From Deltaproteobacteria bacterium (GTDB lineage: Bacteria; Desulfobacterota; Desulfobulbia; Desulfobulbales; JAGXFP01), in assembly GCA_020056965.1 (NCBI GenBank), contig JAGVGT010000073.1:1-64000 (forward strand): a stretch of DNA of 64,000 nt, in the 5' to 3' direction. The notes beneath the pieces are model-generated. The model was not told where the DNA came from. It did not search any database and saw only the letters and a list, made by a program, of their open reading frames with translations. The position numbers and the translations under genes were made by a program. This document shows, in pieces, positions 60,003-64,000 of the stretch (its first letter is position 1; each line of letters opens with the position of its first letter).

Positions 60003-60698
60003 ATGCAAGATTTGTTTAAAGAAATCAAAAGTGTCCCCGCCGTCATGGGTTCCTGCCTGCATGTTGCCGGAATCAAGGACCTCAACTCCGATTTGCCCAA
60101 AATCTTCCTGGCCAAGATCACCGAGATCGGGGAAATCTTCGACCGGGTCATCAAGGTCAGTTTGGCGACCAACATGCACGCCAACACCATCGAATTCAAA
60201 TATGACGAGGCCTTGATCTTCCTGAGACCGATTGACCAGGACTCATGCCTGATCACCTTCTGCGAAACCGATGTAAACAAGAAGATGCTCAACATGACCA
60301 CCGGTATGCTGGGCAACGAGTTAAAACAGACCGTGGAGCAAATCAGGAAAGGGGCCGAGCCTAAGTCGGCCGAGGCGGCACCCCGCCGCCCCGAGCCGGA
60401 GCCGGTTGCCGCCGTCCAACCGCCCCCTCCTGCCCCTACCCCCAAAAGTATCGACGTCAACAAGATCATTCACGCCGGCCCGATGGCCAAGATTTTTCAG
60501 GATTTCCAGGATGCCCTGGCCATGGCAATCGGCCCGATTTCAGAAATGGTCATGAGAGACAGCGTCGAAGAATGGGCCAGGGAAGGCGAATGCAGTCAGG
60601 AGCGCCTACCGGAACTGGTCGATATGCTGATTAGAGAAATCGATGACGTTTCCCTGGAGGCCGAATTCAAGCTGGCCATCAAGCACCATATCTCTTAG
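60003..60698 (+). CDS. roadblock-like protein with a C-terminal helical domain
   Basis: The 231-residue protein has an N-terminal alpha/beta domain (about 1-110) that resembles a roadblock fold, a Pro/Ala-rich linker (about 117-148) and a C-terminal helical domain (about 150-231; MAKIFQDFQDAL...IGPISEMVMRD). The last domain resembles a type found at the end of signalling proteins, but I cannot name it with certainty. It is the last plus-strand gene of the cluster and ends at a strong terminator. Confidence 0.75.
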   Translation: MQDLFKEIKSVPAVMGSCLHVAGIKDLNSDLPKIFLAKITEIGEIFDRVIKVSLATNMHANTIEFKYDEALIFLRPIDQDSCLITFCETDVNKKMLNMTTGMLGNELKQTVEQIRKGAEPKSAEAAPRRPEPEPVAAVQPPPPAPTPKSIDVNKIIHAGPMAKIFQDFQDALAMAIGPISEMVMRDSVEEWAREGECSQERLPELVDMLIREIDDVSLEAEFKLAIKHHIS

Positions 60699-60723
60699 CC
60701 AGTCGTCTCCGCTATCTACCCAA

Positions 60724-60766
60724 AAAAAGAGAGGGCATGCCCCCAAGCGGCATGCCCTCTCTTTTT
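60724..60766. terminator. bidirectional rho-independent terminator
   Basis: AAAAAGAGAGGGCATGC - 9 nt - GCATGCCCTCTCTTTTT is a perfect 17-bp stem with A-run on one side and T-run on the other. It ends the roadblock/GspE operon (plus) and the OmpA operon (minus), whose stops lie 25 and 27 nt away. Confidence 0.95.
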
Positions 60767-60793
60767 ATCTAACCAAGATTTGCGCGGTAGAGT

Positions 60794-61744
60794 CTATTTG
60801 ATCTTACTAAATTCCACCCGCCGATTAAGTTCTTGATTACCTGGACTGGTATTGGGGACCCGGGGCCGAGTCTGCCCGTAGGAAGCCACCTGTAACCGCT
60901 CACTGGCGATGCCGAAATTTTCGGTCAAATATTTCTGGACCGCTTCAGCCCTTTGTCTGGAAATTTCCAGATTCTTGGCGGGATCGCCCAGATTATCGGT
61001 ATGTCCACCAATCTCAAAACGACTGGCCTGCATATCTTTCCGGCGCATGGCCTGCCCCACCACCACGCTTAAGACATCCTGGGCTTCCTGCGAAAGGTCG
61101 GTTGAGGAATTAACAAAGGGGACCTGCAGACGTAGAATCGGGGTGGCCACCTGGGCCGGCCCCTCTTCTACCTTGGGTTCGACCTTTGGTTCCGGTTTGC
61201 TCTCGACCTTCGGATCCGGCTTTAATTCCACCGGTTTTTCGGCGGGACTCTTGCTGGAGGCCGTCAGATTTGCACCGGCCAGCGCCTTACCAGTCGCGTC
61301 CTTATAACGGTTGCGGGCATCCTGCAGGGAGGCCACGGCCCGGGCATCACCAGGCTCATGCTGGAGACCGGATTCGTAGGCCTGGGCAGCATCCTCATAA
61401 TTCTTCATGATCATCTGAATATCGCCGATGCTGAAAAAGGCCTTTGAATACCCGGAATCGAGGCCGATGGCCTTCTTGTAGCTCCGCAGAGCATCGTCGT
61501 ACTTGCGTAACCGTTCCAGCGTGTAACCATGCTGATAAACAATCTCGGCATCACGAGGGCAGACCTTCATGGCGTCTTCGATCATGATCTTTCGGGTCAT
61601 CAGGGTGCGTTCCTTGACAATTGCTTCAACCAAGGCCTTGCAATCGGCAGCGGCGGCGGCACGCACGCCTCCCCAAGAAAACACCCAGCACAGGATCAGT
61701 CCGGCGACCAGGCCGCCCTTGCCTTTTCCATTTGTTTTATTCAT
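60794..61744 (-). CDS. TPR - OmpA-domain periplasmic/outer-membrane protein
   Basis: The 316-residue protein has a signal peptide (about 1-32), TPR repeats (about 60-150), a Lys-Pro-Glu/Asp repetitive spacer (about 170-195) and a C-terminal OmpA peptidoglycan-binding domain (about 200-316) with FEIGGHTDNLGDPAKNLEISRQRAEAV. There is no lipobox cysteine at the cleavage site, so the N-terminal domain is probably free in the periplasm. It overlaps the HAMP gene by 8 nt. Confidence 0.9.
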   Translation of the reverse strand: MNKTNGKGKGGLVAGLILCWVFSWGGVRAAAAADCKALVEAIVKERTLMTRKIMIEDAMKVCPRDAEIVYQHGYTLERLRKYDDALRSYKKAIGLDSGYSKAFFSIGDIQMIMKNYEDAAQAYESGLQHEPGDARAVASLQDARNRYKDATGKALAGANLTASSKSPAEKPVELKPDPKVESKPEPKVEPKVEEGPAQVATPILRLQVPFVNSSTDLSQEAQDVLSVVVGQAMRRKDMQASRFEIGGHTDNLGDPAKNLEISRQRAEAVQKYLTENFGIASERLQVASYGQTRPRVPNTSPGNQELNRRVEFSKIK

Positions 61745-62654
61745 TTTTTCGCCGCTTCAGCATTTTCACCAGACTGATGCGCAAGCGATCAATTGATCTG
61801 GCCAGGGTTTCAACCTCATCCTTCATTTTGCTCGACATCAGACTCTTATCGAGGTTCCGGCCCACGCTAACCTCTTCGGTCCGGCTGCTTAATTCCATGA
61901 TGGGCTTAACGATACGTTGATCTAGGAAGACGTAGATGAAGAGCAAGCCCAGAAGCATCATGGTGGCGCCGGCGGCGAACAGGAGCAGCGCCTGCTGCTT
62001 GGCGGCGGCAACGGCCGGCGCCAGAGGGACGTAAACCACATAGGCGGCAAAGATGTCGCCATCCTTGTATTTCGCATCGAAGCCGGCGGTGCCGTAGACC
62101 TCGACCAGATCCTTGGGGGCCTGGGCCGGGTCAAGGTGGCATTGCAAACACCCCTTGCCCTCCATCCTGATCGGTCGAGAGGTATAGAAATAAAGCTCAC
62201 TATTGCGCAGGGTAGTCCCGACCAGTTCCACCTTTTTCGGATCAGCCTTGAATTTGTTAATCAGGTCCTGCTCAAACTTATCGGCCTTGTCGGGGGGATG
62301 GTGCGGGGTGGTGGAAACCTGCCGGAACTGAAAGCCCTTCAGCTGTTCGGCATCGATCATGTCAACCGTCCGGCGGGTAATGCCGAAACCGGACATGATC
62401 TCCGGGTAAAAGCGGTCCTTTTCGACCAACTCGGAGATCAGGGGGCGCTGAACGGACATAAAGTAGGCCCGACTCGCCTTGATGTAAGCATCGATGATCC
62501 GGGCCTTGGTTTCAGCTTCATGCATGGCGTTTCTGAGGCTGAAGGTGTAAGCCCCATAGCCGATACCGAGCAAGGCCACCATGCCTAAGGCAGCCAGCAT
62601 GGTAATGAATTTAGCCCTGATCCCCAGGGTCTTCTGCAAATTAGCGAGAGCCAT
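61737..62654 (-). CDS. heme-binding membrane sensor (Tll0287-like) with HAMP, no output domain
   Basis: The 305-residue protein has a first transmembrane helix (about 17-39), a periplasmic Tll0287-like (DUF3365) domain containing one c-type heme site (CLQCH, C169/C172/H173), a second transmembrane helix (about 222-246) and a HAMP domain (about 247-300), then stops. Such proteins usually continue into a kinase, cyclase or chemotaxis domain. The missing output may be supplied by the PAS histidine kinase gene 122 nt upstream on the same strand. Confidence 0.88.
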   Translation of the reverse strand: MALANLQKTLGIRAKFITMLAALGMVALLGIGYGAYTFSLRNAMHEAETKARIIDAYIKASRAYFMSVQRPLISELVEKDRFYPEIMSGFGITRRTVDMIDAEQLKGFQFRQVSTTPHHPPDKADKFEQDLINKFKADPKKVELVGTTLRNSELYFYTSRPIRMEGKGCLQCHLDPAQAPKDLVEVYGTAGFDAKYKDGDIFAAYVVYVPLAPAVAAAKQQALLLFAAGATMMLLGLLFIYVFLDQRIVKPIMELSSRTEEVSVGRNLDKSLMSSKMKDEVETLARSIDRLRISLVKMLKRRKNE

Positions 62655-62776
62655 TAATCACCCCATACGCTTTTGAGTTATGTATTTAATAAACCGAACA
62701 GAACCGAATTTTGAACTTAGTTTAGCGGCCGAACTTTGTCAAGAGCTGAAAACAATTTGATATCATTGACATTTTC

Positions 62777-63862
62777 CTACTGATGATAGGCTGCCAGCGC
62801 CTCCTTTTCTCCTCGCTCACCGGGGTGTCCCTTGGGCATCCCCAAGGTGATGGTGGTGCCCCCTCCTTCCTCGCTCTGCAGATTTATACTGCAGTTCATC
62901 TGGCCCAGCATCTTCTTGGAGATGACCAACCCCAGTCCGGTACCGTGGGGCTTGGTGGTGTAAAAAGGCTTGAAGGCATTCTGCACCAGATCCGCCGACA
63001 TGCCGCAACCATTGTCGATGATTGACAGAAAAACCGTGTCCCCCACAGACTCTCCCCTGATTTTCAGGGTCGGCCGATCGATGCCGGTGAGGGCGTCAAT
63101 GGCGTTGGCCAGGATGTTCATCGCCACATGCTGAAGTGCCCTGGTATCGACCAGAACCCATTTTGCCTCCGGGAGAATATCCATGGAGATGCTGATCTTT
63201 TTCTTGCGGACATCAGAACCAAGCAACAAGGTCAGACTCTCAAAAAAACTCACCAGATCGACACAAACCGTATTAGGCTTCTCGAACATATTGAAATTCT
63301 TGAACGATTTCAGCAACGCCTCCATCTTGGCGACATCGTCGAACATCCTCTGCATATAGACGCTGATCTCCTCCTTGGAGAACTTGGCCAGATTGTTTTT
63401 CAAGACGGTCAAAGCCATCTTCATGGAATTGAGCGGATTACCGATCTCGTGCCGAATTCCGGAAAAAACATAGCTGATATTGTTCATCATCTCCGAGGCC
63501 TCATCAATGGCCTCAAGCCGGCTCTGGTCGGTAACATCCTGCAATATCACCACCAGATACTGCTGGCTATCCTCGACCTTGTGGATCCGGTAGGAGAAAG
63601 AACGATGATCGCAATTGACCATGGCCTGATCACTGCTGGTCACCCCACGATTCTTAATCTGCTCCAGCTCACCCATCATCATCAGGCTCAGCTCGTCGTA
63701 TTCGTAGGAGGCCTTAAGAAAATCGAGGATCTTGCAGGCGTGTCGATTGCGAAAATAAACGTTGCGGTTCAACTGATCGAGGATCAAAATCCCCACATCG
63801 ATGCGGTCAAAAGCCTCGCAGAAAAGCTTTTCCCTGATTGCGGACGATCCGGTGGAACCCAT
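62777..63862 (-). CDS. cytoplasmic PAS histidine kinase
   Basis: The 361-residue protein has an N-terminal PAS domain (about 15-115), a HisKA domain with phospho-acceptor H138 (GIRHEIGNPLNS) and an HATPase with N-box MNILANAIDAL, G1 DNGCGM and G2 GTGLGLVISKK. No membrane segment is present, so it should sense a cytoplasmic signal or dock on a partner such as the downstream HAMP protein. It may phosphorylate the receiver protein at 58740. A palindrome in front of it may regulate it. Confidence 0.9.
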   Translation of the reverse strand: MGSTGSSAIREKLFCEAFDRIDVGILILDQLNRNVYFRNRHACKILDFLKASYEYDELSLMMMGELEQIKNRGVTSSDQAMVNCDHRSFSYRIHKVEDSQQYLVVILQDVTDQSRLEAIDEASEMMNNISYVFSGIRHEIGNPLNSMKMALTVLKNNLAKFSKEEISVYMQRMFDDVAKMEALLKSFKNFNMFEKPNTVCVDLVSFFESLTLLLGSDVRKKKISISMDILPEAKWVLVDTRALQHVAMNILANAIDALTGIDRPTLKIRGESVGDTVFLSIIDNGCGMSADLVQNAFKPFYTTKPHGTGLGLVISKKMLGQMNCSINLQSEEGGGTTITLGMPKGHPGERGEKEALAAYHQ

Positions 63863-63884
63863 GCGCGTGCCTCTTGATCAGTAC

Positions 63885-63904
63885 TTACGGTGTTCCGTAA
63901 CACC
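63885..63904. promoter_or_regulatory. operator-like palindrome upstream of the histidine kinase
   Basis: TTACGG-TGTT-CCGTAA is a perfect 6-bp inverted repeat, overlapping a second one (GGTGTT-CCGT-AACACC). It lies 23-42 nt before the start of the kinase gene, where a regulator would control transcription. Confidence 0.4.
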
Positions 63905-64000
63905 CTTAAACCGCAATGCGGACAAGTCAAACCCTCCAACAAACGATCTTAATTAGAACTTTTTCGTGCAGTTATGTCAATTCCGCGCTCACCCCCCGGA

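Noticed and set aside
1-64000. CRISPR arrays, integrases, IS elements, prophage genes
   Set aside because: No regularly spaced direct repeats, no transposase or recombinase motifs and no phage structural genes were seen on either strand.

Overview
The window is a GC-rich bacterial chromosome segment whose gene content fits an anaerobic, sulfur-metabolising member of the Desulfobacterota (former Deltaproteobacteria). The pointers are a periplasmic Hyb-type [NiFe] uptake hydrogenase with its own maturation genes, several NrfD/Hmc-like membrane redox modules, a very small siroheme sulfite reductase, sigma-54 regulation, and MglA/roadblock-type small GTPase genes. The taxonomic placement is inference; there is no rRNA or marker comparison here. 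No CRISPR array, IS element, integrase or phage module was seen.

Layout. (1) 69-9052, all minus: hybO-hybA-hybC-hybD-hybB-hypA-hypB-hypF, a menaquinone-reducing hydrogenase operon plus nickel/CN maturation genes. (2) 9391-10146: a small Cys-rich protein and an AT-rich DNA-glycosylase-like gene that looks recently acquired. (3) 10387-13796: housekeeping (coaX, ldcA, plsC, prmA-like). (4) 13949-24202: a redox/regulatory block with two paralogous NrfD quinone-interacting membrane subunits, each followed by a paralogous MerR regulator carrying the same cysteine cluster, a Tat-type 4Fe-4S protein, a triheme cytochrome, a HisKA_2 histidine kinase with a receiver protein, and a PAS-PAS-AAA+ sigma-54 activator. 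A near-consensus -24/-12 promoter lies in front of the first NrfD gene. (5) 24906-33537: an M23-like peptidase, tRNA-Pro, then the classic thrS-infC-rpmI-rplT-pheS-pheT-ihfA-merR translation cluster (minus) and tRNA-Val. infC appears to start at ATT. (6) 33676-37110: recR, dnaX with an A9 slippery run, SRP RNA, tRNA-Ser and tadA. (7) 37130-47077: thioredoxin reductase-like protein, a variant uracil-DNA glycosylase, a thioredoxin-fold protein, sulfite reductase, a radical SAM protein, a KdnA-like aminotransferase beside an iron-type alcohol dehydrogenase, darP, a PPC-domain protein and a CBM48 protein. (8) 47152-52547: a two-subunit pyruvate/2-oxoacid carboxylase and a RecD-type helicase. (9) 52934-60698, all plus: roadblock - MglA-like GTPase - large unknown helical protein - tandemly duplicated leader ORF - TPR-fused GspE/PilB ATPase - receiver/PATAN/roadblock protein - second roadblock-like protein. 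Convergent to it (60794-63862) are a TPR-OmpA lipoprotein-like gene, a heme-binding HAMP sensor with no output domain, and a PAS histidine kinase.

The most interesting material is in two places. The first is the GTPase/roadblock/GspE cluster, which looks like a self-contained polarity or secretion-ATPase control system with no pilus genes nearby. The second is the doubled NrfD + four-cysteine MerR module under apparent sigma-54 control. Smaller points are the dnaX slippage site, the ATT start of infC, an altered catalytic motif in Ung, several palindromic intergenic repeats and a 258-bp tandem duplication.
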